Positions 25,899 to 36,902 are shown, numbered from the stretch's first letter. The stretch: DNA of 64,000 nucleotides from Mesorhizobium sp. RMAD-H1 (GCF_014191375.1 NZ_JACHWN010000004.1:1-64000), one strand, 5' to 3'. Made by a program: numbers and translations. Notes: generated by a model from the letters alone, not told the origin.

Positions 25899-26849
25899 AT
25901 GCGTAAAATTTTGCTGACCTTCGCCGCAATGGCAGGCCTGGTCTTTTCCACGTCGGCTTTTGCCGCCGATTACAAGATCATGGCGCCGGCCGCGCCCGGT
26001 GGCGGTTGGGACCAGACGGCGCGCACCATGCAGACGGTCCTCCAGGAGGAGGGCATCTCCGGCAATGTCCAGGTGGTGAATGTCCCGGGCGCCGGCGGCA
26101 CAATCGGCCTGGCGCAGTTCGTCAACCAGGCGAAGGGCGACCCCTCGCAACTGATCGTCGGCGGCTATGTCATGGTCGGCGCGATCCTGACCAACAATTC
26201 CCCGGTAACCCTTGCCGATGTCACGCCCATCGCGCGTCTCACCGGTGAATATGAGGCCGTTGTGGTGCCCGCCAGCTCGCCGATCCAGTCGATGAAGGAT
26301 CTTGTCGACAAGCTGAAAGCCGATCCGGGCTCCGTTTCCTGGGGCGGCGGTTCCGCCGGCGGCACGGATCACATTGCTGCCGGCCTCATCGCCAAGGCCG
26401 TGGGCGTCGATCCGACCAAGGTCAACTATATCGCCTTCTCGGGCGGCGGAGAGGCGCTTGCCGCCATTCTCGGCGGGCAGGTCACGGTCGGCATCTCCGG
26501 CTATGGCGAATTCGAATCCCAGATCAAGGCCGGCGCCCTGCGCATCATCGGCATTTCCAGCGAGAAGCCGATCGATGGCGTCGATGCGCCCACCTTCAAG
26601 GACGCCGGCGTCGACGTCACGATCCAGAACTGGCGCATGGTCGCGGCTGCTCCCGGCATCACCGACGAGCAGAAGGCGGCGATCACCGCCGACATCGAGA
26701 AGATGGTTCAGTCGAAAAGCTGGAAGGATGCCCTTGCCGCCAAGGGCTGGCAGGATACTTTCCTCGCGGGCGACGCCTTCGACAAGCAGCTTGCGGCCGA
26801 CACCGAAGCCACGACGGCGATCCTGAAGGATATCGGGCTCGTCAAATGA
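25899..26849 (+). CDS. tctC: Tripartite tricarboxylate transporter substrate-binding protein
   Basis: 316 aa Bug/TctC-family periplasmic receptor. The signal peptide begins [17 protein letters not shown] and ends at AFAA, followed by the typical [19 protein letters not shown]. Later family features are [11 protein letters not shown] and [12 protein letters not shown]. The ATG at 25899 has GGGAGG 8 nt upstream; an open frame further upstream lacks signal-peptide sense. It delivers a carboxylate to TctAB. The ligand cannot be told from sequence. Overlaps tctB by ATGA. Confidence 0.94.
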   Translation: MRKILLTFAAMAGLVFSTSAFAADYKIMAPAAPGGGWDQTARTMQTVLQEEGISGNVQVVNVPGAGGTIGLAQFVNQAKGDPSQLIVGGYVMVGAILTNNSPVTLADVTPIARLTGEYEAVVVPASSPIQSMKDLVDKLKADPGSVSWGGGSAGGTDHIAAGLIAKAVGVDPTKVNYIAFSGGGEALAAILGGQVTVGISGYGEFESQIKAGALRIIGISSEKPIDGVDAPTFKDAGVDVTIQNWRMVAAAPGITDEQKAAITADIEKMVQSKSWKDALAAKGWQDTFLAGDAFDKQLAADTEATTAILKDIGLVK

Positions 26850-27340
26850 CGAAGCAGAGCCAAAATGAACGCCGCGAAAGCCCGGCAAAGCCGGACAAGG
26901 CGGCGTTCGTCATCGCCGCCGGGCTTGCGGTTCTGGCCATCGTGATCTTCTGGAACACGGCGACGATGGGCGGCGCGGCGAATTATGCCCGCATCGGGCC
27001 GGCCGCCTTCCCCTACGCCATATCCGCGGGGCTCTTCATCCTTGCGATATGGACGGCGGTCGAGGCCTGGCGCGGTGATTTTCCCGAGCGCGGGCCGCAG
27101 GAAACGGTGCCGATCCTCTGGATCGTCGGCGGCCTTGCCGCACAGATGCTCCTGTTGAATATCGTCGGCTTCTCGATTGCCACTGGCCTGCTCTTCGCCG
27201 CGACCGCACGCGGTTTCGGCCGCGGTCCGCTGTGGCAGACGATCCCCATCGGCATCGTGCTGGCCTTCGTCATCTGGTTCGTCTTTGCCAAGGGGTTGCA
27301 ACTCTCGTTGCCCGCTGGCCCGCTCGAGCAGTTGTTCTAG
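26846..27340 (+). CDS. tctB: Tripartite tricarboxylate transporter small membrane subunit TctB
   Basis: 164 aa with four hydrophobic segments (near 15-35, 50-65, 85-105 and 125-150). This is the DUF1468/TctB size and topology. A charged N-terminus ([16 protein letters not shown]) faces the cytoplasm. It overlaps tctC by ATGA and precedes tctA, from which it is separated by a palindromic repeat. Partner of TctA in the membrane. Confidence 0.9.
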   Translation: MTKQSQNERRESPAKPDKAAFVIAAGLAVLAIVIFWNTATMGGAANYARIGPAAFPYAISAGLFILAIWTAVEAWRGDFPERGPQETVPILWIVGGLAAQMLLLNIVGFSIATGLLFAATARGFGRGPLWQTIPIGIVLAFVIWFVFAKGLQLSLPAGPLEQLF

Positions 27341-27345
27341 GAAAG

Positions 27346-27390
27346 GCAAGTCCAGGAAAAGTGGGAATCGGTTTTCCGTCCGGGCTTGCG
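27346..27390. repeat. Palindromic intergenic repeat between tctB and tctA
   Basis: GCAAGTCC at the left mirrors GGGCTTGC at the right, and GGAAAA mirrors TTTTCC around a GTGGGAATCGG centre. This about 45-bp element is a common type in Mesorhizobium-like genomes. A diverged copy lies at 6106-6145. It may fold in the tct mRNA. Confidence 0.6.
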
Positions 27391-27416
27391 TAGATTAAAG
27401 ATAAAGCAGCATCCGC

Positions 27417-28934
27417 ATGGAAACATTCGCCCTCCTGGCACAGGGTTTTCTCGTCGCCCTCGAGCCGATGAACCTCCTCTACGCGCTGCTCGGCGTGACG
27501 CTCGGCACCGCCGTCGGCGTGCTGCCCGGCATCGGCCCGGCGCTGACGGTGGCGCTGCTCCTGCCCGTCACCTACAAGCTCGATCCCGGCGGCTCGCTCA
27601 TCATGTTCGCCGGCATCTATTATGGCGGCATGTATGGCGGCTCGACGACATCAATCCTTCTGAACACGCCGGGCGAGAGCGCCTCCATCGTCACCGCCCT
27701 CGAAGGCAACAAGATGGCGCGGGCGGGGCGCGGCGGCCCGGCGCTGGCGACATCGGCCATCGGTTCCTTCGTCGCCGGGCTGCTCGCCACCATGGGGCTG
27801 GCGCTCTTGGCACCCTGGGTGGTCCGGTTCGCGCTGTCCTTCGGCCCGGCGGAATATTTCGCGCTGATGGTGCTGGCCTTCATGACGGTCTCCGCCGCCT
27901 TCGGCGATTCCACGCTGCGCGGGCTCACCGCGCTCTTTCTCGGCCTGGCATTCGGTCTGGTGGGCATCGACCTTCAGACCGGGCAGGCGCGGCTTGCCTT
28001 CGGCATTCCGGATCTCCTCGACGGCATCGAGGTGACGACGCTCGCCGTCGCGCTCTTCGCCATCGGCGAGACGCTGAGCGTCGCGGCGACGCAGGGTTTG
28101 AGCAAGGAGGAGATCGAGCCGGTCAAGGGATCGATATGGATGAACCGGGAGGACTGGGCGCGCTCATGGAAGCCATGGCTGCGCGGCACGGCGATCGGCT
28201 TTCCGATCGGCGCCATGCCGGCGGGCGGGGCGGAGATCGGTACCTTCCTGTCTTATTCCGTCGAAAGGCAGCTTGCCAAAAAGCCGGAGGAATTCGGCCA
28301 TGGCGCCATCGAGGGCGTGGCGGGGCCTGAAGCCGCCAATAATGCTTCCGCCGCCGGAACGCTGGTGCCGCTGCTGACGCTTGGCCTGCCCACCACCGCG
28401 ACGGCGGCGATCATGCTGGCCGGCTTCCAGCAGTTTGGCCTCCAGCCGGGGCCGCTGCTGTTCGCCACCAACGCGCCGCTGGTCTGGGGGCTGATTGCCA
28501 GCCTGCTCGTCGCCAATCTGATGTTGCTGGTATTGAACCTGCCGCTGATCGGCCTGTGGGTGCGGCTCTTGTCGATCCCGCGCCACTGGCTCTATGCGGG
28601 CATCGTCACCTTCGCGACGCTCGGAACCATCGGCGCCAATCCGTCGACATTCGAGCTAGGGATGCTGCTGGTCTTCGGCCTGCTCGGCTATTTCCTGCGC
28701 CGCTTCGGTTATCCGATCGCGCCGGTGGTCGTCGGGTTGATCCTGGGCCCCATGGCGGAGCAGCAATTGCGCCGCGCCCTGTCGATCAGCCAAGGCGATC
28801 CCACCGTCCTGGTGCACTCGCCGATTGCCGTCGTTCTGCTGCTGCTCGCCGCCGCGGCCGTCATCGTGCCGCTCGTCCTGCGCTCGCGCGGCAAGGGCAA
28901 ATTGCTTGCACAGCTGGCAGGCGACGAGGATTGA
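27417..28934 (+). CDS. tctA: Tripartite tricarboxylate transporter large membrane subunit TctA
   Basis: 505 aa with about eleven to twelve membrane helices. The TctA landmarks [17 protein letters not shown] and [20 protein letters not shown] are near the N-terminus; a related internal repeat occurs as [29 protein letters not shown] in two parts. It forms the sodium- or proton-coupled channel of the TctCBA importer. No tctDE two-component pair is next to it, so regulation of the transporter is not evident here. Confidence 0.95.
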   Translation: METFALLAQGFLVALEPMNLLYALLGVTLGTAVGVLPGIGPALTVALLLPVTYKLDPGGSLIMFAGIYYGGMYGGSTTSILLNTPGESASIVTALEGNKMARAGRGGPALATSAIGSFVAGLLATMGLALLAPWVVRFALSFGPAEYFALMVLAFMTVSAAFGDSTLRGLTALFLGLAFGLVGIDLQTGQARLAFGIPDLLDGIEVTTLAVALFAIGETLSVAATQGLSKEEIEPVKGSIWMNREDWARSWKPWLRGTAIGFPIGAMPAGGAEIGTFLSYSVERQLAKKPEEFGHGAIEGVAGPEAANNASAAGTLVPLLTLGLPTTATAAIMLAGFQQFGLQPGPLLFATNAPLVWGLIASLLVANLMLLVLNLPLIGLWVRLLSIPRHWLYAGIVTFATLGTIGANPSTFELGMLLVFGLLGYFLRRFGYPIAPVVVGLILGPMAEQQLRRALSISQGDPTVLVHSPIAVVLLLLAAAAVIVPLVLRSRGKGKLLAQLAGDED

Positions 28935-28955
28935 TCGCGTGAGCCGCCGGAGCGT

Positions 28956-29120
28956 TTAGCTCTGGCGGATCTTGCGGAACTGCGCGGGGTCGATGCCAAG
29001 CACTTCCAGATCGCGGACGTTCGGCTGACGACCCTCGCGGGTGGCCGAGGCAACGGCTATCGAGCTGCCGAAAATGGTGAAGAACCGCCCGATTCGGGCC
29101 GGCATTTGCTTGTAGGTCAT
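28956..29120 (-). CDS. Small conserved-looking protein of unknown function
   Basis: 54 aa. It starts MTYKQMPARIGRFFTIF, with a short hydrophobic stretch FGSSIAVASA and a C-terminus RDLEVLGIDPAQFRKIRQS that recalls the RDLGI ending of DUF1127-like small proteins. The start at 29120 has GAGG or GAG upstream. It stands alone between tctA and the rimP promoter, reading opposite to both. A role cannot be given; it could be a small RNA-binding or stress protein. Confidence 0.6.
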   Translation of the reverse strand: MTYKQMPARIGRFFTIFGSSIAVASATREGRQPNVRDLEVLGIDPAQFRKIRQS

Positions 29121-29323
29121 GATCTCGGATCCTCTGCGCCCATCTTGCATGTTGCGTTGCAGCATAAATAGGCGTTTTGCCCTCGAAATAGCAGGGGCGC
29201 TTATGGCAGGGCTGCTATGCGCGGGACGCAATGACCGTTAACGGTTTTTCAACGCATCATTGATCGGATTTTAATGAAACCGGACCGGAGCCCCGCAAAG
29301 AGGGCATTCTTCCTGCTGCGCCC

Positions 29324-29352
29324 TTGAAAAACATCGCCCCATCGGGTATATA
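29324..29352 (+). promoter_or_regulatory. Sigma-70-type promoter of the rimP-nusA-infB operon
   Basis: TTGAAA (29324-29329), 17 bp, TATATA (29347-29352): close to consensus. It is about 100 bp upstream of rimP; transcription would start near 29359, just before the leader structure. The rest of the 331-bp gap from the small gene to rimP holds no gene. Confidence 0.75.
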
Positions 29353-29366
29353 AAGATCAAATTCTT

Positions 29367-29424
29367 GGTCGTTAGAACAAGAGTGGGTCCGGCCGGTCCC
29401 GCTCTTTTTTGTTACCTGACGACC
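29367..29424 (+). ncRNA. Attenuator-like leader of the rimP-nusA operon
   Basis: AAGAGTGGG (29379-29387) pairs with CCCGCTCTT (29398-29406) and is followed by TTTTTT, an intrinsic-terminator shape inside the leader. GGTCGTTAG (29367-29375) can pair with CTGACGACC (29416-29424), enclosing it. Termination or attenuation early in the nusA operon would let NusA or another factor control it. Confidence 0.55.
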
Positions 29425-29451
29425 GCTTATGCCAAAAAGGGATGGGTCCGG

Positions 29452-30138
29452 GTGACGGAAAAAGCTGCAAAGCTTCATGAAAACACGCTCCAGGAAAGTG
29501 GGGCACCTGCCGATGACGAGCGGATCATCCGTGAGACCGGCATCGATGCGCGCGTAGCAAGCATTATCGAGCCGGTGCTGGAGGCGCTGGGCTTTCGCCT
29601 GGTGCGGGTCCGGCTTTCCGGCCTCAATGGCCTGACGCTGCAGATCATGGCCGAGCGTTTGGACGGCACGATGACGGTGGAGGATTGCGAGCTCGTCAGC
29701 CGCACGATCTCTCCCGTCCTCGATGTCGAGGATCCGATCGATCGCAAATATCATCTCGAGGTCTCCTCGCCCGGCATCGACCGGCCGCTGGTCCGCAAGT
29801 CGGATTTCGCCGACTGGCAGGGCCATATCGCCAAGGTCGAGACGTCGCTCGTCCATAGTGGCCGCAAGAAGTTCCGTGGCCGCATTGCGGCGGTCGACGG
29901 CGAGAGCGTGACCATCGAGAGCGATCAGGCGAGCTATGGCGATGATCCCGTCGTGCGCATTCCCTTCGATCTTCTTGCCGATGCGCGGCTGATCCTGACG
30001 GACGATCTGATCCGTGATGCGCTGCGCAAGGACAAGGCGCTGCGTGAAGGGCGCATTCCCGGCGACGGCGCGGAAGCGCTGGAAGAACAGGCGGAAGACG
30101 ACAGCGACGCGGACGGAAACGACGCAGGCAGGAATTGA
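29452..30138 (+). CDS. rimP: Ribosome maturation factor RimP
   Basis: 228 aa. RimP helps assemble the 30S subunit. Family segments are [11 protein letters not shown], the central [21 protein letters not shown] and [14 protein letters not shown], then a C-terminal SH3-like domain. The start is taken as GTG 29452 (AGGGATGG upstream, VTEKAAKL), because an earlier in-frame ATG at 29365 lies within the leader hairpin. The acidic tail beyond residue 200 is usual in rhizobia. First gene of the nusA-infB operon. Confidence 0.93.
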   Translation: MTEKAAKLHENTLQESGAPADDERIIRETGIDARVASIIEPVLEALGFRLVRVRLSGLNGLTLQIMAERLDGTMTVEDCELVSRTISPVLDVEDPIDRKYHLEVSSPGIDRPLVRKSDFADWQGHIAKVETSLVHSGRKKFRGRIAAVDGESVTIESDQASYGDDPVVRIPFDLLADARLILTDDLIRDALRKDKALREGRIPGDGAEALEEQAEDDSDADGNDAGRN

Positions 30139-30201
30139 TCTAACGATCTTCAGGCGTCCGGCGATGAGGAAAATCGCAGGCGCGACACCAAGGAGAGAAT
30201 C

Positions 30202-31812
30202 ATGGCAGTCAGTGCAAACAGGCTAGAGCTTCTGCAGATCGCCGATGCGGTCGCGCGCGAGAAGTCGATCGACCGCGAAATCGTCATCGCGGCGATGGCC
30301 GACGCCATCCAGAAGGCGGCGCGCTCACGCTACGGTCAGGAGACCAACATCCGCGCCGACATCAACGCCAAGACCGGCGAGATCAAGCTGCAGCGCCTTC
30401 TCGAAGTCGTGGACAATGTCGAGGATTACGCCACGCAGGTATCGCTGGAAGTGGCCCGCGAGCGCAATCCCGATGCGCAGATCGGCGATTTCATCGCCGA
30501 CCAGCTGCCGCCGATGGATTTCGGTCGCATCGCCGCCCAGTCGGCCAAGCAGGTCATCGTGCAGAAGGTGCGCGAGGCCGAGCGCGACCGGCAGTATGAG
30601 GAATACAAGGATCGCGTCGGCGAGATCATCAACGGCACGGTCAAGCGCGTCGAATATGGCAATGTCATCGTCGATCTCGGCCGTGGCGAGGCCATCGTGC
30701 GCCGTGACGAGCTGATCCCGCGCGAGACCTTCCGCTATGGCGACCGCATCCGCGCCTATGTCTATGACGTGCGCCGCGAGCAGCGCGGGCCGCAGATTTT
30801 CCTGTCGCGCACCCATCCGCAGTTCATGGCGAAGCTCTTCACCATGGAAGTGCCGGAAATCTATGACGGCATCATCGAGATCAAGTCGGTGGCCCGTGAC
30901 CCGGGCTCGCGCGCCAAGATCGCGGTCGTCTCGCGCGATGCCTCCATCGATCCCGTCGGCGCCTGCGTCGGCATGCGCGGTTCGCGTGTGCAGGCGGTCG
31001 TCGCCGAACTGCAGGGCGAGAAGATCGATATCATTCCGTGGTCGCCTGATGCGGCTTCCTTCATCGTCAACGCTCTCCAGCCCGCCGAAGTGGCCAAGGT
31101 CGTGCTCGACGAGGATGCGGAACGTATTGAAGTTGTGGTGCCGGATGACCAACTATCGCTTGCGATCGGCCGTCGCGGACAGAACGTCCGCCTCGCCTCG
31201 CAGCTCACCGGCTGGGACATCGACATTCTGACGGAGCAGGAAGAATCCGAACGCCGCCAAAAGGAATTCGTCGAGCGCTCGAACCTCTTCATGGATGCGC
31301 TCAACGTCGATGAGATGGTCGGTCAGGTGCTGGCATCGGAAGGCTTTGCCTCGGTCGAGGAAATCGCCTTTGTCGATTCCGATGAGATTGCATCCATCGA
31401 CGGTTTCGACGAAGATACGGCAAGCGAAATCCAGGAGCGCGCCAGGGAATATCTCGACCGTATCGAGGGCGAGCGCGATCAGCGCCGCAAGGAGCTCGGC
31501 GTTTCGGACGAACTGCGCGAACTGCCGGGGATAACCACCGCCATGCTGGTGGCGCTCGGCGAGGATGGCGTCAAGACCGTCGAGGATTTCGCGGGCTATG
31601 CCGTCGACGAACTGGTCGGCTGGCGCGAGCGCAAGGAAGGTGAGACGATCAACCATTCCGGCGTGCTGACGCCCTTCGAGGTCTCGCGGGCCGACGCCGA
31701 GCAGATGGTTCTGGCCGCGCGCCTGAAATGCGGCTGGATCTCGGAAGAGGATCTGGAGAAGGGCGAAGAGGAAGCCGCCGAGGAAATGGCGGGCGAGGCG
31801 GCGGCGGAATAA
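30202..31812 (+). CDS. nusA: Transcription termination/antitermination protein NusA
   Basis: 536 aa RNA polymerase-binding factor. An N-terminal domain (1-130) is followed by S1 (about 135-200), KH domains ([24 protein letters not shown] and [21 protein letters not shown] in sequence) and two helical C-terminal repeats with an acidic tail. NusA modulates pausing, termination and rRNA antitermination and may control its own operon at the leader. The ATG at 30202 follows AAGGAGAGAATC. Confidence 0.97.
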   Translation: MAVSANRLELLQIADAVAREKSIDREIVIAAMADAIQKAARSRYGQETNIRADINAKTGEIKLQRLLEVVDNVEDYATQVSLEVARERNPDAQIGDFIADQLPPMDFGRIAAQSAKQVIVQKVREAERDRQYEEYKDRVGEIINGTVKRVEYGNVIVDLGRGEAIVRRDELIPRETFRYGDRIRAYVYDVRREQRGPQIFLSRTHPQFMAKLFTMEVPEIYDGIIEIKSVARDPGSRAKIAVVSRDASIDPVGACVGMRGSRVQAVVAELQGEKIDIIPWSPDAASFIVNALQPAEVAKVVLDEDAERIEVVVPDDQLSLAIGRRGQNVRLASQLTGWDIDILTEQEESERRQKEFVERSNLFMDALNVDEMVGQVLASEGFASVEEIAFVDSDEIASIDGFDEDTASEIQERAREYLDRIEGERDQRRKELGVSDELRELPGITTAMLVALGEDGVKTVEDFAGYAVDELVGWRERKEGETINHSGVLTPFEVSRADAEQMVLAARLKCGWISEEDLEKGEEEAAEEMAGEAAAE

Positions 31813-31822
31813 CGCCGTTGTG

Positions 31823-31845
31823 GCGCCCCGGGTGGGCCGGGGCGC
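31823..31845 (+). other. GC-rich hairpin between nusA and ylxR
   Basis: GCGCCCCGG (31823-31831) pairs with CCGGGGCGC (31837-31845), loop of five. It lacks a T-run, so it is more likely an RNA-stability or processing structure than a terminator. Confidence 0.4.
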
Positions 31846-31902
31846 GAACCGGGTGGAGTTGTCGGGCGCGCGGGTTTGCGCCAGAAGCGGGAGTAGTGCC
31901 GC

Positions 31903-32556
31903 GTGGGGCCGGAGATGAACGACAGGACCTGTATCGTTACGCGCGAGAGCGGTCCCGCCGATGACATGATCCGGTTCGTGGCCGGGCCGGATGGGTCCGT
32001 CGTCCCGGATTTGAAGCGCAACCTCCCCGGTCGCGGCTGCTGGGTCAGGGCCGAACGGCGCCATGTGGATGAGGCGGTGCGCCGCAAGCTGTTCCCCCGC
32101 GCTCTGAAGGAGAGCGTGACGGCGCCGGACGACCTGGGCGCGCTGGTGGACCGGCTCCTGGTGAAGTCAGCGCTGGGCAGCCTGTCGCTGGCACGCAAGG
32201 CGGGCGTCGTGGCGACGGGGTCGGCCAAGGTCGACGCAGCCATACGCAGCGGCAGGGCGGTCATGGTCCTGCATGCGCTGGAGGCGGCCGCGGACGGCGT
32301 CAGAAAGATCGATCAGGCCCGTCGTGCGTTTGTTTATGCGGGCGGGCCCGATATTCCCGCCCTGTCTCTTTTCACGGGAGACGAAATGGATTTGGCATTC
32401 GGGGGCGGAAATGTGATACATGCTGCCGTGCTCGAAGGAATGGCGGCGAACGGGTTCGTCAAGCGGGCGCGCCTGCTGCATCATTTTCGCGGCGGAAGCG
32501 CAACGAATTCGGACAGATATGCGGTGGATGCCGCGAAGGAAACGGAAACGGAATGA
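31903..32556 (+). CDS. YlxR/DUF448 - L7Ae-like fusion, RNA-binding protein
   Basis: 217 aa. The N-terminal YlxR domain carries [10 protein letters not shown] and the PGRGCWV segment. A second domain (about 85-190) looks like L7Ae/L30e ([24 protein letters not shown] in two parts, [15 protein letters not shown]). The fusion is usual in Rhizobiales, whereas other bacteria have separate genes. It lies between nusA and infB, overlapping infB by ATGA. The first codon is GTG 31903; ATG 31915 is equally possible. Likely acts in transcription or ribosome biogenesis. Confidence 0.9.
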   Translation: MGPEMNDRTCIVTRESGPADDMIRFVAGPDGSVVPDLKRNLPGRGCWVRAERRHVDEAVRRKLFPRALKESVTAPDDLGALVDRLLVKSALGSLSLARKAGVVATGSAKVDAAIRSGRAVMVLHALEAAADGVRKIDQARRAFVYAGGPDIPALSLFTGDEMDLAFGGGNVIHAAVLEGMAANGFVKRARLLHHFRGGSATNSDRYAVDAAKETETE

Positions 32557-35168
32557 GCGATAGCAAATCGACCGACGACAAGACGCTGAGCGTCAATACG
32601 AAAAAGACGTTGACCCTGAAGCGGCCCGGCGTCGAGCAGAGCACCGTGCGGCAGAATTTCAGCCACGGGCGCACGAAGTCCGTTGTCGTTGAAACGAAGA
32701 AGCGCAAGTTTTCTCGGCCCGACGAGAAGCCGGAGGCGCCCGCTGCCGCCGCGCCCGCGGCCCAGCCGGTGACGAAGCCGCATGTGGCGCCGCCGCCCAC
32801 GCCGCGCACCGAGACGCCGCCTCCGCCGCGCCCCACGCCGGCGGACCGGTCCGGCATGGTGCTGAACACCCTGTCGCGCTCGGAGATCGAGGCGCGCCGC
32901 CGTGCGCTTGAGGGCGCCAAGGTGCGCGATGCCGAGGAGCGCGCCCGCGCCGCCGAGGAGGCCAAGCGCCGCGCCGAAGAAGAGGCGCGCCGGGCCAAGG
33001 AGCGCGAGGATTCCGCCCGCCGTCAGGCCGAGGAGGAAGCACGCCTCAAGGCCGAGGCCGAAGCGCGCAAGCGCGCCGAGGAAGAGGCCCGCAAGCGTAC
33101 GCCGGAACAGGCCCCCGCGCAGGAGCCCACCACGCTCAAGCCGGCCGCTGCCCCCGTGCGCAAGGGGCCGCTGGTCGCCGATGAAGAGGAAGAGCGCCGT
33201 GGTCCCGCCGGTGTTCGCCGTGGCGCTCCGGCCAAGCCCGAAGTGCGCACGCCCAAGGTCACCAAGACCGATGACGACCGCCGTCGTGGCAAGCTGACGC
33301 TGACCAGCGCGCTCGACGACGACACCGCTCGCGGCCGTTCGATGGCGGCCATGCGCCGCCGTCAGGAAAAGGCCAAGCGCGCCCTGTACCAGGAAAATCG
33401 TGAGAAGATTTCCCGCGAGGTGACCGTCCCCGAGACGATCACCATCCAGGAACTGGCGCAGCGCATGACCGAGCGTTCGGTCGACGTCATCAAGTACCTG
33501 ATGAAGCAGGGCCAGATGATGAAGCCCGGCGACGTCATCGATGCGGATATGGCGCAGCTCATCGCCGAGGAATTCGGCCATACGGTTCGCCGCGTTGCCG
33601 AGTCGGACGTCGAGGAAGGCATCTTCAACGTCGAGGACAAGGCGGAAGCGCTGAAATCCCGTCCGCCTGTTGTCACCATCATGGGTCACGTCGACCACGG
33701 CAAGACTTCGCTGCTCGACGCCATCCGCCATGCCAATGTGGTCTCCGGCGAAGCCGGCGGCATCACGCAGCATATCGGCGCCTATCAGGTGGAGCAGAAC
33801 GGCCAGAAGATCACCTTCATCGATACGCCGGGCCACGCCGCCTTCACCGCCATGCGCGCCCGTGGCGCGCAGGCGACCGATATCGCCGTGCTGGTCGTGG
33901 CCGCCGATGACAGCGTCATGCCGCAGACGATCGAATCGATCAATCACGCCAAGGCGGCCGGTGTTCCGATCATCGTTGCCATCAACAAGATCGACAAGCC
34001 GCAGGCCGATCCGCAGAAGGTCCGCACCGGGCTCCTGCAGCACGAGGTCTTCGTGGAATCGATGGGCGGCGAGACGCTCGACGTCGAGGTTTCAGCCAAG
34101 ACCGGCGCCGGTCTCGACAAGCTGCTGGAAGCGATCCTGCTGCAGGCCGAGATCCTCGACTTGAAGGCCGATCCCGAGCGCACCGCCGAGGGCGTCGTCA
34201 TCGAGGCGAAGCTCGACCGTGGCCGTGGTTCCGTCGCCACCGTGCTGGTGCAGAAGGGTACGCTCCATCCGGGCGACATCATCGTTGCAGGCAGCGAGTG
34301 GGGCCGCGTGCGCGCGCTCATCAATGACCGTGGCGAGAACGTCAAGGAAGCGGGCCCGGCAATGCCGGTCGAGATTCTGGGCCTCCAGGGTCCCCCGCAG
34401 GCCGGCGACCGCCTCGCCGTGGTGGAAAACGAAGCCCGTGCCCGCGAGATCTCGGAATACCGCCAGCGCCTGGCCCGCGAGAAGGCCGTGGCAAGGCAGG
34501 CCGGGTCGCGCGGCTCGCTCGAGCAGATGATGAATCAGCTCCAGGTGAGCGGCGTGAAGGAATTCCCGCTGGTCATCAAGGGCGACGTGCAGGGCTCGAT
34601 CGAAGCCATCGCCGGCGCGCTGGACAAGCTCGGCACCGACGAGGTGCGGGCGCGCATCGTGCATTCGGGCGCAGGTGGCATCACGGAGAGCGACGTGTCG
34701 CTGGCCGAGGCCTCCAATGCGGCGATCATCGGCTTCAACGTGCGCGCCAACAAGCAGGCGCGCGACGCGGCCGAGCAGCAGGGCATCGAGATCCGCTATT
34801 ACAACATCATCTACGATCTGGTGGATGACGTGAAGGCGGCCATGTCGGGCCTCCTCTCGCCGGAGCGCCGCGAGACCTTCCTCGGCAATGCGGAGATCCT
34901 CGAGGTCTTCAACATCACCAAGGTCGGCAAGGTCGCGGGCTGCCGTGTCACCGATGGCAAGGTCGAGCGTGGTGCGGGCGTCCGCCTCATCCGCGACAAC
35001 GTGGTCATCCACGAGGGCAAGCTCAAGACGCTCAAGCGCTTCAAGGACGAAGTCTCGGAAGTCCCCGCTGGCCAGGAATGCGGCATGGCTTTCGAGAATT
35101 ACGACGATATCCGCGCTGGCGATATCATCGAGGCCTTCCGCGTCGAGCACGTCACCCGTACGCTCTGA
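32553..35168 (+). CDS. infB: Translation initiation factor IF-2
   Basis: 871 aa GTPase that places fMet-tRNA on the 30S subunit. The N-terminal part is low-complexity and strongly charged (Arg/Glu/Ala coiled region about 110-200), then an IF2-N domain ([20 protein letters not shown]). The G domain has GHVDHGKT (about 377-384), DTPGHAAF and NKID. Two beta-barrel domains follow, with the C-terminus [16 protein letters not shown]. Overlaps ylxR by ATGA. Confidence 0.98.
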   Translation: MSDSKSTDDKTLSVNTKKTLTLKRPGVEQSTVRQNFSHGRTKSVVVETKKRKFSRPDEKPEAPAAAAPAAQPVTKPHVAPPPTPRTETPPPPRPTPADRSGMVLNTLSRSEIEARRRALEGAKVRDAEERARAAEEAKRRAEEEARRAKEREDSARRQAEEEARLKAEAEARKRAEEEARKRTPEQAPAQEPTTLKPAAAPVRKGPLVADEEEERRGPAGVRRGAPAKPEVRTPKVTKTDDDRRRGKLTLTSALDDDTARGRSMAAMRRRQEKAKRALYQENREKISREVTVPETITIQELAQRMTERSVDVIKYLMKQGQMMKPGDVIDADMAQLIAEEFGHTVRRVAESDVEEGIFNVEDKAEALKSRPPVVTIMGHVDHGKTSLLDAIRHANVVSGEAGGITQHIGAYQVEQNGQKITFIDTPGHAAFTAMRARGAQATDIAVLVVAADDSVMPQTIESINHAKAAGVPIIVAINKIDKPQADPQKVRTGLLQHEVFVESMGGETLDVEVSAKTGAGLDKLLEAILLQAEILDLKADPERTAEGVVIEAKLDRGRGSVATVLVQKGTLHPGDIIVAGSEWGRVRALINDRGENVKEAGPAMPVEILGLQGPPQAGDRLAVVENEARAREISEYRQRLAREKAVARQAGSRGSLEQMMNQLQVSGVKEFPLVIKGDVQGSIEAIAGALDKLGTDEVRARIVHSGAGGITESDVSLAEASNAAIIGFNVRANKQARDAAEQQGIEIRYYNIIYDLVDDVKAAMSGLLSPERRETFLGNAEILEVFNITKVGKVAGCRVTDGKVERGAGVRLIRDNVVIHEGKLKTLKRFKDEVSEVPAGQECGMAFENYDDIRAGDIIEAFRVEHVTRTL

Positions 35169-35247
35169 CATCGACCGCCACCAGCTGCTGCTGAATCCCG
35201 AACCGCCGCGGTTCGGCCTGGCAGCAGGCTGGCAACGATAGGAAAGA

Positions 35248-35278
35248 CGTATCCGCCGGTCTGATCCCGGCGGATACG
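35248..35278 (+). other. Stem-loop between infB and rbfA
   Basis: CGTATCCGCCGG (35248-35259) and CCGGCGGATACG (35267-35278) are perfect 12-bp arms, loop TCTGATC, about 20 nt before rbfA. A second hairpin, CCGAACC/GGTTCGG, lies shortly upstream. No true T-run, so partial termination or processing. Confidence 0.5.
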
Positions 35279-35297
35279 ATTTCTGGGAATTTTGCCT

Positions 35298-35759
35298 ATG
35301 CCTCGTTCTTCTTCCCCCGGCCTTTCGCAGCGCCAGCTTCGCGTCGGCGAGCAGGTTCGCCATGCTCTGAGCAATGTTCTCCAGCGCGGCGATGTGAGCG
35401 ATCCCGTTCTGGAATCGAGCGTCCTTTCGGTTTCCGAGGTGCGCATGTCGCCGGATCTGAAAATCGCCACCTGCTTTGTCACGCCGATTGGTGCGACCGA
35501 CAGCAACGCCGTCATCAAGGCATTGAGTGCGCATGCGAAATTCATTCGCGGTCGTGTCGCGCCGGAATTGCGGCAGATGAAATACATGCCGGAGTTCCGT
35601 TTCCGGCTCGATACCAGTTTCGATAATTTCTCCAAGATCGATGCGCTGCTGCGCTCGCCGGAAGTCGCCCGCGACCTGCCCAATCCCAGGGATGAGGACG
35701 ATGACGGCGATGCCGATGGCGATGGCGGCACGGATGGTGGAGACGGCGGGAGCGATTGA
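35298..35759 (+). CDS. rbfA: Ribosome-binding factor A
   Basis: 153 aa KH-type factor for 30S maturation. It starts [24 protein letters not shown]; the family segment [18 protein letters not shown] and the [19 protein letters not shown] motif are clear. The C-terminal 25 residues are Asp/Gly-rich ([15 protein letters not shown]), an unusual but probably harmless tail. The ATG at 35298 has GGGAA upstream. Two bases separate it from truB. Confidence 0.95.
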   Translation: MPRSSSPGLSQRQLRVGEQVRHALSNVLQRGDVSDPVLESSVLSVSEVRMSPDLKIATCFVTPIGATDSNAVIKALSAHAKFIRGRVAPELRQMKYMPEFRFRLDTSFDNFSKIDALLRSPEVARDLPNPRDEDDDGDADGDGGTDGGDGGSD

Positions 35760-35761
35760 GA

Positions 35762-36739
35762 ATGGCAAGACGCGGCAAGAAGAAGGGCCGGCCGGTTTCC
35801 GGCTGGGTGGTGTTCGACAAGCCGAAAGGCATGGGCTCCACCGAGGCGGTCTCCAAGATCAGATGGCTGTTCAACGCCGAGAAGGCGGGCCACGCCGGCA
35901 CGCTCGATCCGCTTGCCTCCGGCATGCTGCCGATCGCGCTCGGCGAGGCGACGAAGACGGTGCCCTATGTCATGGACGGCGCCAAGATCTATCGCTTCAC
36001 GGTCGCCTGGGGCGAGGAGCGCTCCACCGATGATCTGGAGGGCGGGGTGACGGACACGTCCCCGAAGCGCCCCACCAAGGAAGACATCCTGGCGCTGCTG
36101 CCCCGCTATACCGGTATCATCCAGCAGGTTCCGCCGCAGTTCTCCGCCATCAAGATCGCCGGCGAGCGCGCCTATGATCTGGCGCGTGAGGGCGAAAGCG
36201 TCGAGATCCCGGCCCGCGAGGTCGAGATCGGTCGGCTCGATCTGGTGGATATGCCCGACGATAGCCATACCGTCTTCGAGATAGAATGCGGCAAGGGCAC
36301 TTATGTGCGCTCGCTCGCCCGCGATATGGGGCGGGATCTCGGCTGCTATGGCCACATCGCCGATCTGCGCCGTGTGGAGGTCGCGCCCTTCACGCCGGAG
36401 GATCTGGTGACCCTGGAAGAGCTGGAGGCGGCCTGGCCGCCGCTCCCGCCGAAGGACGCCGCAGAGGATGGCGGTGAGATCCCTGCGCCTGTTCGCGATT
36501 TCAGCGCGCTCGACGCGCTGGTGATCGATACCGGCGCCGCACTCGACTGCATGCCCCAGGTCGCCCTTTCCGATGATCAGGCTCATCGCATTCGCATGGG
36601 CAATCCGGTGATCCTGCGCGGCCGCGACGCGCCGGTCGAGGCGGACGAGGCCTGTGTGACTGTCCGTGGCCGGCTGCTTGCCATCGGCTATGTCGAACAG
36701 GGCCAGTTCAAGCCGAAACGCGTTTTTACAGCCGGTTGA
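35762..36739 (+). CDS. truB: tRNA pseudouridine(55) synthase
   Basis: 325 aa pseudouridine synthase. It converts U55 in the T-loop of tRNAs. The catalytic motif is [19 protein letters not shown] (the D of GTLDP); other family marks are [16 protein letters not shown] and [17 protein letters not shown] basic start ([14 protein letters not shown]) precedes the fold. GGGAG in the rbfA tail serves as ribosome site for ATG 35762. The last codons lead into the rpsO leader. Confidence 0.96.
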   Translation: MARRGKKKGRPVSGWVVFDKPKGMGSTEAVSKIRWLFNAEKAGHAGTLDPLASGMLPIALGEATKTVPYVMDGAKIYRFTVAWGEERSTDDLEGGVTDTSPKRPTKEDILALLPRYTGIIQQVPPQFSAIKIAGERAYDLAREGESVEIPAREVEIGRLDLVDMPDDSHTVFEIECGKGTYVRSLARDMGRDLGCYGHIADLRRVEVAPFTPEDLVTLEELEAAWPPLPPKDAAEDGGEIPAPVRDFSALDALVIDTGAALDCMPQVALSDDQAHRIRMGNPVILRGRDAPVEADEACVTVRGRLLAIGYVEQGQFKPKRVFTAG

Positions 36740-36902
36740 ATGCCCTTATCCGGCTCAAAAATAGAAATAACTGGTGTTATCGCGCCTTTTGCACTATATG
36801 CGCCGCATCGATGGGGTTTTACCCCTCGTATTGAACCGGCCCCCGCTGGACGACATCCTGGCCGTGGGCGACTTTTTCTCCTCTCATAAGAAAGGATTTG
36901 CG
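36740..36902 (+). promoter_or_regulatory. Leader of rpsO, possibly bound by S15
   Basis: Contains a short stem AGCCGG/CCGGCT (36730-36735, 36750-36755) followed by AAAAA, a GGGG-TTTTA-CCCC hairpin (36813-36825), and AAGGA just before rpsO. S15 represses its own translation in several phyla by binding leader structures, so autoregulation is plausible. The specific fold is not recognised. Confidence 0.35.

Noticed and set aside
32481-35768. Two long minus-strand frames opposite infB and rbfA
   Set aside because: Mirror images of low-complexity and conserved IF-2 codons; no independent start signals.
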